A DNA stretch of 8,151 nucleotides. Source: Chloroflexota bacterium. Lineage in GTDB: Bacteria; Chloroflexota; Anaerolineae; Anaerolineales; VGOW01. Below are positions 1 to 6,376 of this stretch, in pieces. The stretch lies in NCBI GenBank assembly GCA_016215145.1, contig JACRLA010000124.1, forward strand, positions 1-8,151, read 5' to 3'. Numbering within the stretch: position 1 is the first letter of the stretch; each line of letters begins with the position of its first letter. Position numbers and translations under genes: made by a program. The notes below the pieces were generated by a model, which ran no database searches, was not told the origin of the DNA, and saw only the letters and a program-made list of their open reading frames with translations.

Positions 1-488
1 AAGTTTGCTTGGTTCTCACTTGCGCCGAGTTCAATGAAGAGATCGAATGTTTTGTTGAGCGTGTCTTCCGGTTGGGCGTCTTTGCGATCTACTTTGTTGA
101 TGACGACGATGGCTTTGTGTCCCACTTCTAATGCTTTGCGGAGGACGAAGCGGGTTTGCGGCATGGGTCCCTCGGCGGCATCCACCAGCAGAAGCACGCC
201 GTCTACCATGTTCATTACCCGCTCCACTTCACCGCCGAAGTCGGCGTGCCCGGGTGTGTCCACGATGTTGATCTTGATCTCGTTAAAAACCACCGAGGTG
301 TTCTTGGCGAGGATGGTCATGCCGCGTTCGCGTTCCAGATCGTTAGAATCCATGACGCGCTCGGTGATCTGTTGATTGTCGCGGAAGGTGTGCGCTTGCT
401 TGAGCAAGCCATCTACTAAAGTTGTTTTGCCATGATCGACGTGAGCGATGATGGCGATGTTGCGAATGTTTGAACGAAGTTGAGTCAT
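1..488 (-). CDS. typA: Translational GTPase TypA/BipA, N-terminal part (gene runs off the window)
   Basis: Read on the minus strand from the ATG at 488, this gives 162 codons of an open frame that continues past the window edge. The protein is a ribosome-associated GTPase of the EF-G/LepA superfamily, known to act in stress and cold adaptation and in late 50S assembly. All GTPase motifs in the visible part are intact: G1 AHVDHGKTT (residues 15-23), G2 ERERGMTI with Thr58, G3 DTPGH (77-81) and G4 NKVD (131-134). The stretches [10 protein letters not shown] and [11 protein letters not shown] distinguish TypA from EF-G and LepA. Only the G domain is present here; the usual protein is about 600 residues. 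No clear Shine-Dalgarno sequence precedes the ATG, but the start fits the family's N-terminus exactly. It is on the same strand as the NTPase gene upstream of it, 310 bases away, with a hairpin between them, so it is probably transcribed separately. Confidence 0.96.
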   Translation of the reverse strand, partial: MTQLRSNIRNIAIIAHVDHGKTTLVDGLLKQAHTFRDNQQITERVMDSNDLERERGMTILAKNTSVVFNEIKINIVDTPGHADFGGEVERVMNMVDGVLLLVDAAEGPMPQTRFVLRKALEVGHKAIVVINKVDRKDAQPEDTLNKTFDLFIELGASENQAN

Positions 489-503
489 AAATCTTTTACC
501 GCC

Positions 504-528
504 CACGAAGGACACGAAGACCACGAAG
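504..528. repeat. 9-bp tandem repeat CACGAAGNN, three copies, with a degenerate inverted copy nearby
   Basis: CACGAAG occurs at 504-510, 513-519 and 522-528, exactly nine bases apart. A diverged inverted version, TTCGTGTTCTTAGTGGG, lies at 550-566. The element is about 16 bases upstream of the typA start on the minus strand, so it would be in or near the typA leader. It does not look coding. From memory, similar CTTCGTG-type strings recur between genes in environmental bacteria, but I cannot confirm that here. Confidence 0.6.
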
Positions 529-588
529 AAAATTAATTGTTCGCGTCTGTTCGTGTTCTTAGTGGGAAAATATTTTAGGCGAAAGTGG

Positions 589-678
589 GATAGCCATTGG
601 CTATCTGCCATTAGCCACGCGGAGCGGCCAACCGCTATACGCAGTGAAACCCCGGACAGTGTTGCGTGCCGAGGTTTC
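589..678. repeat. Cluster of three short hairpins in the 489-798 intergenic region
   Basis: Three inverted repeats follow one another. GATAGCC (589-595) pairs with GGCTATC (599-605) around a 3-base loop. AGCGG (623-627) pairs with CCGCT (632-636) around a 4-base loop. GAAACCCCGG (646-655) pairs with CCGAGGTTTC (669-678) with one mismatch. A second copy of TAGCCA (612-617) could also pair with TGGCTA (598-603), so the first hairpin has an alternative partner. No gene is supported in this 310-base gap. The cluster could be a dispersed palindromic element or a structured leader of typA; the sequence alone does not decide. Confidence 0.5.
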
Positions 679-720
679 GGGTCTGCGAATGAGATGATAC
701 CACGTAGGAGGGGAGGCGTA

Positions 721-757
721 AAGCGATTGAATCGTGTCGCCAAGCGATTGAAATCGC
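721..757. repeat. Direct repeat of a small palindrome (GCGATTGAATCG type)
   Basis: AAGCGATTGAATCG at 721-734 is followed by AAGCGATTGAAATCGC at 742-757. Each copy is itself palindromic; the second reads GCGATT-GA-AATCGC. Two adjacent palindromic half-sites 21 bases apart could be a regulator site or a dispersed repeat. No function is demonstrable. Confidence 0.45.
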
Positions 758-771
758 GGCAACACAAAGCG

Positions 772-791
772 AAACCTGCCTGCACAGGTTT
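772..791 (-). terminator. Hairpin just after the 1080-residue NTPase gene, possible terminator
   Basis: AAACCTG (772-778) and CAGGTTT (785-791) form a perfect 7-bp stem with a 6-base loop, beginning 7 bases after the stop codon of the minus-strand NTPase gene. After the stem on the minus strand comes CGCTTTGTG, with only a short T run, so it would be a weak intrinsic terminator at best. Its position directly after a stop codon supports that role. Confidence 0.45.
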
Positions 792-798
792 AAGGAGG

Positions 799-3700
799 CT
801 ATGCCATCATGGGGTAGGTGTGCCGCACCCACTTCTCGATGAGCGGCACGGTGAAGCGGTAGAGTTTGCCGTTGCGCGAGAGGATGTCGCGCTCGGTGAG
901 GCGGGTCATTTCGGCGATGTCATTTTCGTCTACTTCACAGCCGCACAGCCGCTCGTTCAAACGGCTCATATCGCTCAAGGCGAGTTCACGCTTGCCGACC
1001 AACCCTTCGGCTAACAAGCGCATCATTTTTTGTTGGGTCTCGTTGCTCTCCGTCCAAATATATTTAAAGTGCGCTTCGCCGCGCTCCATGACGCGCGATA
1101 CGGCTTGCTCGATGTCGGCGGCGGTGATGTAGCTGCGCTCGGTTTCGTTGTGATACACCACGACTTCGTGCAGCAACAATTGGGTGAAGTACGGATGCCC
1201 GGCGGTCAGCGTGATAATGTTTTCGATAGCCAGTGGATCGTATTCGATGGTGTAGTGGGCAACAGGTTCGGTGATCAGGCGGCGCACTTCGGCGGTGGAG
1301 AGAAAGGTGATCTGCTTGTAAATGGCGATGTTGAATAATGCCGACCAGTAATCACTGCCGAGCTCTTCTAACTTGTGCGTGCCGGAGAAAATAAAATCCA
1401 TCTTCTCTTCGTGCTGCATCAAGTTGCGCAGGAACAGGAAAATCTCCGGGCTTAATTTCTTGTCGTCCACGCGGCGTTGCAGTTCTTCGAATTCATCGAA
1501 CAGCAGCAGCAAGTTGCGCTTGCCGAGCGGTTCGCGCAAGCCGCGAATGAAACGTGACGAGAAGAAAAATTCGGGCGACTCGTCGAAGGCTTTGCGTTCG
1601 GGCAGGGCGACTTCGATCTTCTCTTTCTCTAAGGCATACACAATGTCATCGGCAATGGAGAACAAGAAGTCGGCTTCGCCGCGCGCCGGTTTGCCCTGCA
1701 TGTCAATCAATACGGCGATGTGAGTCTCGCCCAGAATTTCGCCCAAGCGATATAAGACCGACGTTTTTCCGGTGCGCCGCTGACCGTGCAGGATGATGAC
1801 GTTGTTCTGGTGCGCGCCTAGCAGATTCTCTTTGACGAATTCAAAAATATCTTGTCGCCCGACGAACACACTGCTGTCTTTGAGCGGCGTGCCGGTGACG
1901 TAGGGGATGGGGAAAATTTTCTGGAACGGTTTATCGGGCGCGACGAATTCGGCGATGTCGGCGAACTCGGCTTGGCGCGCCGACTCGATGGAATCGTCAA
2001 ACGAGACTTGCCACTGCAAACGCAGTCGTTTCACTTCGGGTTTTGGCTCGATGAGGAATGTAATGTCGCGCGCTTCGCCTGCGCCCAGTATTTCGATGCC
2101 TTGCTCATTGGGATGGGTTACATAGTAATCGTCGCCCTGAATGATTTTGACTCGCACATGTTCGGCGACGTTGAGCCCGCGATTGCGAACCGAGGCGGTG
2201 ATGGGCAGCCGCGCGCTGGGCGTGACACGATGACTCTTCAACTCGATCACTACATCGGCGCGACCCTTGAGTCGTTTGATGGCGATCTTCACCATCTCTT
2301 CCCAGCGTTCTAAGGCAGTCGAGAGCAGAGGTTGTTCGGCGACGACGGAGGCAGATGTTCTGGGGTCACGCATCTCTTTGTTGACAAAATTTTCGGCGAG
2401 GCGGATGGCGTTGAGAGCGTCGTTGTAAAAGGTGAGTTGGGTCGGCAAATCATTGACACGCATCACTTTATGCAATTCCGTAAAAATATCTTTGATGCGC
2501 TCAATGGATTTCACCATGAGCGGTGGCAGGCTGGTTGTGTCGCTGGTAAGAGGTTCGGGAACGTTCGTTAACGCCTCAAGTGAATCGGCGGTGACAATGG
2601 TATGGAGAGACCGCATCACCGAGGAAATTTCTTTGGAGAGTTTCCATTCGGGGTGGGCTTGAATCAGAGTCGCTAACTCATTCGCCATCCGACCCTGATC
2701 GTTTTTACTGGTGCCAAGTGTGTGATAAGCGGCGGCGAGCCGCGCCACATCCGAATCTTTGCGCGGTAGGTTGATTGCCGCATATCCTAACACCTCGTAG
2801 GCTCGCGGATCTTTGGTGAAGAGTCCGTAGAGCGTGGGCAGAACTTTTGTCGGCTCACGGTGAAGTGCGCGGATAAAACGCGCGGCGCGGTCTACCGGGC
2901 GCGGTAGCATTAACGGCACGAGAAGCGTGTAGCACAAGCCCGACACAATGCCGAAGGTGAATGTAACGATCAACACCAACGGGATGAACAACCATTGAAT
3001 GGTGAAGACGAGGGCTACTTGCACTTCGGGGCTGGCGAGTAAAGAAGGAATCTCGCGTAGATACATATCCATTTCTGGATCGTGGTTGGTGTGCATGAAG
3101 CGCTGCACGAGAAACGGCGAGACGCCCAAATAAAAATTGGAGTTGCGCGTGAATTGCAAATACCAGATGAAGAGGGCAGTGTCGAAGCCGAGCAACACCC
3201 CCATCATTCGATTGCTAAAACGGCTGGAGGGATTCTTGATTGACAACACGATGACGCCGCCCATTACGATGAAGGCAATGAGGATGAGAGGCGGAAATGG
3301 AATCGCGCGCGTGACAACGGTGTTGCCCAACGATTGCGAGAGAATGCCGCCCAGATCGGGCCAGAGCTGAGAGAAGCTGAGATAAAAACTTTGCGCTTCC
3401 GACATCCACACCAACGCGCCGACGATGACGCCGACGGTCAGCCCGACGCTCGCCGCTTCGTCGTTGTCTTTCAACCACTCCTTGCCTTTTCGTTTTTCGA
3501 TCAGATCGAACAAAGTGGGCGCGGGCGCGGCGGGCAAATGGTGGCGGCGACCCCAAGCGGTGACGCCGCCGATGAGCGCGTTAACGAGGATGGCAATTCC
3601 AATCGTCCACAACATGACTTCGCCGCCGCGATTGAAGACATGCACCGCATAGCTGACCAACGCCGTGGCGCCGGGCGGAGAAAGTTCGGGTTGAAGATGA

Positions 3701-4041
3701 GGGCGGAGCAATTGCCAGCCGGAGAGTGTGTTGAGCGGCGCGCTGATCATGAAGGCGATGGTGATCCCCATGAGGAGTCCGGTGATGCCGCCACTTCGTA
3801 TCCCGCCCCATGCGCCACGAATGTCGGATTGAATAATGGCGAGAACGGATGGCAGGAAGATCGCCGCTAAACTTACTATTGCCGAAGCCATCAACAACGA
3901 GGCATGAAACACCGGATTGCTGACAGGCGGCATCCACTCCGGCACGATCAGCGGCACCCACACCGCCAGCAAGGGATAGATCGTGGCGAGGATAAATAAC
4001 AGCCCCCCCGTTAATCCGTTAAACATTGCGCGACGAGTCAT
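799..4041 (-). CDS. Multi-pass membrane protein with Ig-like domain and C-terminal STAND-like NTPase
   Basis: This 1080-residue protein has no family name I recognise as a whole. Hydrophobic segments lie near residues 12-35, 46-70, 82-101, 141-160, 199-217, 250-268, 277-297 and 338-380 (one or two passes). Residues about 385-590 are helical and polar. Residues about 597-690 are beta-rich with [15 protein letters not shown], resembling CARDB/Ig-like folds. The C-terminus is a P-loop NTPase: FVGRQ (726-730), Walker A GQRRTGKT (753-760), Walker B LLLLFDE (844-850), sensor-like FSGT (885-888) and AGHPYF (947-952), the GxP motif typical of STAND NTPases. A winged-helix-like tail fills about 1003-1075. 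The stop codon is TAG at 799-801. The start at 4041 has no Shine-Dalgarno sequence; Met6 (4026) is an alternative. The gene follows the NTPase-kinase gene on the same strand after 207 bases of repeats. An ATP-dependent, membrane-anchored sensor or signalling switch is the likely role, by inference. Confidence 0.85.
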   Translation of the reverse strand: MTRRAMFNGLTGGLLFILATIYPLLAVWVPLIVPEWMPPVSNPVFHASLLMASAIVSLAAIFLPSVLAIIQSDIRGAWGGIRSGGITGLLMGITIAFMISAPLNTLSGWQLLRPHLQPELSPPGATALVSYAVHVFNRGGEVMLWTIGIAILVNALIGGVTAWGRRHHLPAAPAPTLFDLIEKRKGKEWLKDNDEAASVGLTVGVIVGALVWMSEAQSFYLSFSQLWPDLGGILSQSLGNTVVTRAIPFPPLILIAFIVMGGVIVLSIKNPSSRFSNRMMGVLLGFDTALFIWYLQFTRNSNFYLGVSPFLVQRFMHTNHDPEMDMYLREIPSLLASPEVQVALVFTIQWLFIPLVLIVTFTFGIVSGLCYTLLVPLMLPRPVDRAARFIRALHREPTKVLPTLYGLFTKDPRAYEVLGYAAINLPRKDSDVARLAAAYHTLGTSKNDQGRMANELATLIQAHPEWKLSKEISSVMRSLHTIVTADSLEALTNVPEPLTSDTTSLPPLMVKSIERIKDIFTELHKVMRVNDLPTQLTFYNDALNAIRLAENFVNKEMRDPRTSASVVAEQPLLSTALERWEEMVKIAIKRLKGRADVVIELKSHRVTPSARLPITASVRNRGLNVAEHVRVKIIQGDDYYVTHPNEQGIEILGAGEARDITFLIEPKPEVKRLRLQWQVSFDDSIESARQAEFADIAEFVAPDKPFQKIFPIPYVTGTPLKDSSVFVGRQDIFEFVKENLLGAHQNNVIILHGQRRTGKTSVLYRLGEILGETHIAVLIDMQGKPARGEADFLFSIADDIVYALEKEKIEVALPERKAFDESPEFFFSSRFIRGLREPLGKRNLLLLFDEFEELQRRVDDKKLSPEIFLFLRNLMQHEEKMDFIFSGTHKLEELGSDYWSALFNIAIYKQITFLSTAEVRRLITEPVAHYTIEYDPLAIENIITLTAGHPYFTQLLLHEVVVYHNETERSYITAADIEQAVSRVMERGEAHFKYIWTESNETQQKMMRLLAEGLVGKRELALSDMSRLNERLCGCEVDENDIAEMTRLTERDILSRNGKLYRFTVPLIEKWVRHTYPMMA

Positions 4042-4074
4042 AGATCAATGAAGAATGAAACAATGAACAAAAAT

Positions 4075-4109
4075 CCCAAAAATCCCAAAAACCCAAATCC
4101 CAAAATCCC
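4075..4109 (-). repeat. Five G-triplets in a row on the coding strand: G-quadruplex-type motif
   Basis: On the plus strand CCC occurs at 4075-4077, 4084-4086, 4092-4094, 4099-4101 and 4107-4109. On the minus strand these are five GGG runs separated by loops of 5, 4, 5 and 6 bases made almost only of A and T. This meets the common GGG-N(1-7) rule for an intramolecular G-quadruplex, with one run to spare. It lies 34 bases upstream of the 1080-residue NTPase start codon, so it would be in that gene's mRNA leader. Confidence 0.7.
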
Positions 4110-4139
4110 AACTTCAAACCTCAAATCTCAAAATATTTT

Positions 4140-4167
4140 CCGCAATCCACATTCCGCAATCCGCAAT
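4140..4167. repeat. 7-bp tandem repeat CCGCAAT, four copies
   Basis: Units at 4140-4146, 4154-4160 and 4161-4167 are identical (CCGCAAT); the one at 4147-4153 is CCACATT. On the minus strand this reads as repeats of ATTGCGG. It is the middle one of three simple repeats in the spacer between the two NTPase genes. No coding role is seen. Confidence 0.7.
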
Positions 4168-4189
4168 TGGAAAATCTCTAATCTCCAAC

Positions 4190-4257
4190 TACCCAACCAC
4201 CTAACCACCCAACCACTCAACTACCTAACCACCCAACCACCTAACCACCTACCCACC
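4190..4257. repeat. 8-bp tandem repeat (CACCYAAC), eight full units plus half a unit
   Basis: Units of exactly eight bases follow in register from 4190: TACCCAAC, CACCTAAC, CACCCAAC, CACTCAAC, TACCTAAC, CACCCAAC, CACCTAAC, CACCTACC and a final CACC. On the minus strand the sequence is rich in GGTTGGGTGG and GGTTAGGTGG, loosely telomere-like and able in principle to form two-layer G-quadruplexes. The array runs into the end of the kinase gene: the stop codon (4249-4251) and the last two glycine codons lie inside it. Confidence 0.8.
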
Positions 4258-6201
4258 TTTATACGTAACTGCCAACGCAGTAGCCAGGTCATTGGCGCGA
4301 GCGAATCGTTTGCGTCCATCTTTCGACAAGGCGCGATTCAAAATTGCATCAAGGTCTTCACTCACGTCGTTCACCATCGTCCGCGCTGAAGGCGGCTCTT
4401 CTTGAATGTGCTTCACCAAAACGGCGACAGGCGTCTCTGCCGTGAACGGCAATTTGCCCGTCACCATTTCATACAACACCACGCCCAGCGAATAAATATC
4501 CGAAGCCGGACCCGCCACGTCGCCCCGCGCTTGTTCAGGACTCATGTAATCGGGAGTGCCGATGGTGTTGCCTGTCCCGGTCTGCTGCAAACCTTCCATC
4601 ATTCGCATCACGCCGAAGTCGGTCAGGATCGGCGTGTAAGCGATCTCGCCACGCGCCCCTTGAATGGGTTCCTCGCGCAGCATAATGTTCGCCGGTTTGA
4701 TGTCACGATGCACCAAGGCATGATCGTGCGCGTAATCGAGCGCGGCGGCGATGCTCTTAACGATATAGACGATCTCTTTCGGAGTCGGACGCCTCTCATC
4801 TTTTCGCAGTTCGCGCAGATACTCTTTAAGCGTCTGCCCCTGAATGTATTCCATTACCATGTATAACACGGAGTCCTGCGTTCCAAAATCCAGCATCTGC
4901 ACAATGTTGGGATGACGCAGCTTCGCTACTACTTCTGCCTCGCGCTTGAATCGATTCGCAAATTCGGGATCGTCTTGCAAAACAGAACGCATCACTTTGA
5001 TCGCCACGTAACGATCCAACGACGCCTGATAACCCTGATACACCGCCGCCATGCCGCCGTGTCCCAAAACACTTAACACGCGATAGTTGCCGAGCGTGAT
5101 GCCCGTCAGGTTGTCGGTGTCCGTCGCCGAGCCAAACGATGTAGATTGCGGTTCACCCACAGCGTGAACATGATCACGCCGCTTTAAAAATTCTTTGAAG
5201 CCCTCGGCAAATGGTTGCGAATCTTGCAGCAGCGCCTTGCCTTGCAAGTGGCGCATCTCTTCCGGCTTCAACCGTTCCAGATGAAACAGATCGCTCTTGT
5301 CTTTATCGGCGAGTTGATTCCACAAATAGCGATAATGATCTTCCGCCTCTGCCAAGAATCTGCGCCGCACTTGATTCCACGCATCGTCATCTAAAGTGTT
5401 GCCGCCTCTTTCAGCGAAAGCCGATTCTAAATAGCCAGCGGCGATCTGCAAAAAGAACGGATGGCGTCCGGCTACTTTGATCAAGCTCTCAACGTGCTCG
5501 CCGGAAAAAGGATGCGGCGTTTGCGACGAAAGATCGCCCAAAACTTTTTTCGCCTCGTCTTCGCTCATCAACGTCAAGCGCACTTCAGAAAAAATGTTGA
5601 AGAACGGCGACGACAACGTATCGGCGTGTTGAAACGTTAATTCGTACAGGCTGCGCTTGGAGGCAGTGATGTAGACCACGCCCAACTCGCCCGCCAGACT
5701 CCGCATCTCGCCATAGAACGATGGATCAAACGCTTCATTCGTAGCAAGACTCTCGAACTCGTCTAACATCAGAACCAAGTTGAGGTTGGCAGTGGAGAGG
5801 CGGCGCAACAAGCGGCGCACTTGCATAAAGCGCATATCCCCCGCCACCGCCGCGTTGCTGATCTGATCGCGCAGTTCGCCGTGCGGCATCATTGTCGCTA
5901 AACGATCTAACACCTCAGGCCAGAACTCATCGCGCGTGATGTTCGACATCCCTTCCAAATCAATGTAAAGAAAAATATAGCGAGAGGGATCGAGACCGTG
6001 CTTGCGTTGCAGATCGGGATGGGCGATGTGGGTGAGCAGAGAACTCTTGCCCAGCTTGCGCTCGCCGACGATAGCGCGGCACTGTTTGGTTAACACCGCG
6101 CTATACAGCGCTTCAACCTCACGCTCGCGCCCGCAGAAAAAACGCGGGTCGGTGATGCGTTGACGATTAAAGAAGACGGAATTGATTCGAGACGGTTGCA
6201 T
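4249..6201 (-). CDS. P-loop NTPase fused to a Hanks-type Ser/Thr protein kinase
   Basis: This 650-residue protein has two modules. Residues about 18-310 are a STAND/AAA-like NTPase: FFCGRE (21-26), Walker A GERKLGKSS (46-54), Walker B LMLDEFE (144-150), ITAS (178-181) and GRHPFF (245-250). Residues about 370-645 are a PknB-like kinase with every key residue present: glycine loop GHGGMAAVY (380-388), VAIK with Lys402, helix-C Glu421, HRD (498-500) with Lys502 and Asn505, DFG (528-530), GTPDYMSPE (548-556) and Asp568. It should therefore be an active kinase. The order is unusual, since bacterial Hanks kinases normally have the kinase first and sensors behind it. No membrane segment or signal peptide is seen, so the protein is probably cytoplasmic. 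The ATG at 6201 is the first possible start, because an in-frame TGA lies two codons upstream; no Shine-Dalgarno sequence is visible. The NTPase probably senses or assembles and controls the kinase; this is inference. Confidence 0.93.
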   Translation of the reverse strand: MQPSRINSVFFNRQRITDPRFFCGREREVEALYSAVLTKQCRAIVGERKLGKSSLLTHIAHPDLQRKHGLDPSRYIFLYIDLEGMSNITRDEFWPEVLDRLATMMPHGELRDQISNAAVAGDMRFMQVRRLLRRLSTANLNLVLMLDEFESLATNEAFDPSFYGEMRSLAGELGVVYITASKRSLYELTFQHADTLSSPFFNIFSEVRLTLMSEDEAKKVLGDLSSQTPHPFSGEHVESLIKVAGRHPFFLQIAAGYLESAFAERGGNTLDDDAWNQVRRRFLAEAEDHYRYLWNQLADKDKSDLFHLERLKPEEMRHLQGKALLQDSQPFAEGFKEFLKRRDHVHAVGEPQSTSFGSATDTDNLTGITLGNYRVLSVLGHGGMAAVYQGYQASLDRYVAIKVMRSVLQDDPEFANRFKREAEVVAKLRHPNIVQMLDFGTQDSVLYMVMEYIQGQTLKEYLRELRKDERRPTPKEIVYIVKSIAAALDYAHDHALVHRDIKPANIMLREEPIQGARGEIAYTPILTDFGVMRMMEGLQQTGTGNTIGTPDYMSPEQARGDVAGPASDIYSLGVVLYEMVTGKLPFTAETPVAVLVKHIQEEPPSARTMVNDVSEDLDAILNRALSKDGRKRFARANDLATALAVTYKGG

Positions 6202-6213
6202 AGTTCAAGCGCG

Positions 6214-6246
6214 AGACTTCCGAAGTCTAACAGACTTCGGAAGTCT
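6214..6246. promoter_or_regulatory. 33-base perfect palindrome immediately upstream of the kinase start
   Basis: AGACTTCCGAAGTCT (6214-6228) and its exact complement AGACTTCGGAAGTCT (6232-6246) flank a 3-base loop. Each arm is itself a near-perfect palindrome around one central base, so two small hairpins or one long one can form. Its edge is 12 bases from the kinase ATG, so it would probably be in the mRNA leader and could influence ribosome access. It could equally be a dispersed palindromic element. The structure is certain; the role is not. Confidence 0.7.
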
Positions 6247-6257
6247 TGAGAAATTAA

Positions 6258-6268
6258 ATTGTAGTATA
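6258..6268 (-). promoter_or_regulatory. Candidate -10 boxes for the NTPase-kinase gene
   Basis: On the minus strand TATACT (6268-6263) overlaps TACAAT (6263-6258), both close to the -10 consensus. No good -35 box is seen 16-18 bases upstream (ATAAAG or GATACG). Transcription would start near 6250 and place the 6214-6246 palindrome in the leader. This is a tentative call. Confidence 0.3.
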
Positions 6269-6293
6269 GCCCCTTGTGGGCGTATCTTTATCG

Positions 6294-6326
6294 AGATACC
6301 GAGTGTCTCCAAGACACTCGGTATCT
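6294..6326. promoter_or_regulatory. Second 33-base perfect palindrome in the divergent intergenic region
   Basis: AGATACCGAGTGTCT (6294-6308) and AGACACTCGGTATCT (6312-6326) pair perfectly around the loop CCA. Arm and loop lengths equal those of the palindrome at 6214-6246. GTATCT at 6282-6287 can alternatively pair with AGATAC at 6294-6299, so two exclusive folds exist. The element lies between the proposed divergent -10 boxes, upstream of both, where it might act as a DNA site (operator or cruciform) rather than RNA. There is no T run, so it is not a normal terminator. Confidence 0.6.
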
Positions 6327-6346
6327 GGTGCGCGATCTAAACGCGC

Positions 6347-6352
6347 TATAAT
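6347..6352 (+). promoter_or_regulatory. -10 box (TATAAT) for the secreted-protein gene
   Basis: A consensus TATAAT ends 24 bases before the ATG, which predicts transcription from about 6359 and a leader of about 18 bases containing the ribosome binding site. The -35 position (about 6324-6329, TCTGGT) is poor, which suggests an activator or an alternative sigma factor. GCGCG (6330-6334) and CGCGC (6342-6346) form an inverted repeat exactly filling the spacer, a plausible operator. Confidence 0.55.
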
Positions 6353-6360
6353 CAGCGCAC

Positions 6361-6366
6361 GAGGAG
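6361..6366 (+). promoter_or_regulatory. Ribosome binding site GAGGAG for the secreted-protein gene
   Basis: GAGGAG lies 10 bases before the ATG at 6377. Among the genes whose starts are in the window, this is the only clear Shine-Dalgarno sequence. It fixes the start and excludes an overlapping frame that begins at 6276. Confidence 0.7.
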
Positions 6367-6376
6367 ATCATCGTAT

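Noticed and set aside
34..419. Two plus-strand frames over the first gene
   Set aside because: They are antisense to the unmistakable TypA GTPase domain.
553..1014. Plus-strand open frame of 153 codons
   Set aside because: Most of it lies antisense over the C-terminal end of the 1080-residue NTPase gene, which has clear motifs; it has no recognisable domain or ribosome binding site.
3334..3870. Plus-strand open frame of 178 codons
   Set aside because: It is fully antisense to the membrane part of the NTPase gene. The translation is rich in Arg, Asp and Gly with no domain, as expected for a shadow frame.
4190..4257. Possible CRISPR-like array
   Set aside because: Units are contiguous 8-bp repeats with no spacers and there are no cas genes; it is a simple tandem repeat.
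4048..4389. Plus-strand frame beginning MKNETMNKNPKNPKNPN
   Set aside because: The peptide is just the translation of the simple repeats (Lys-Asn-Pro, then Thr-Gln-Pro) and then runs antisense into the kinase gene.
6294..6326. Intrinsic terminator
   Set aside because: The stem is long enough but no T run follows on either strand, and no gene ends nearby.
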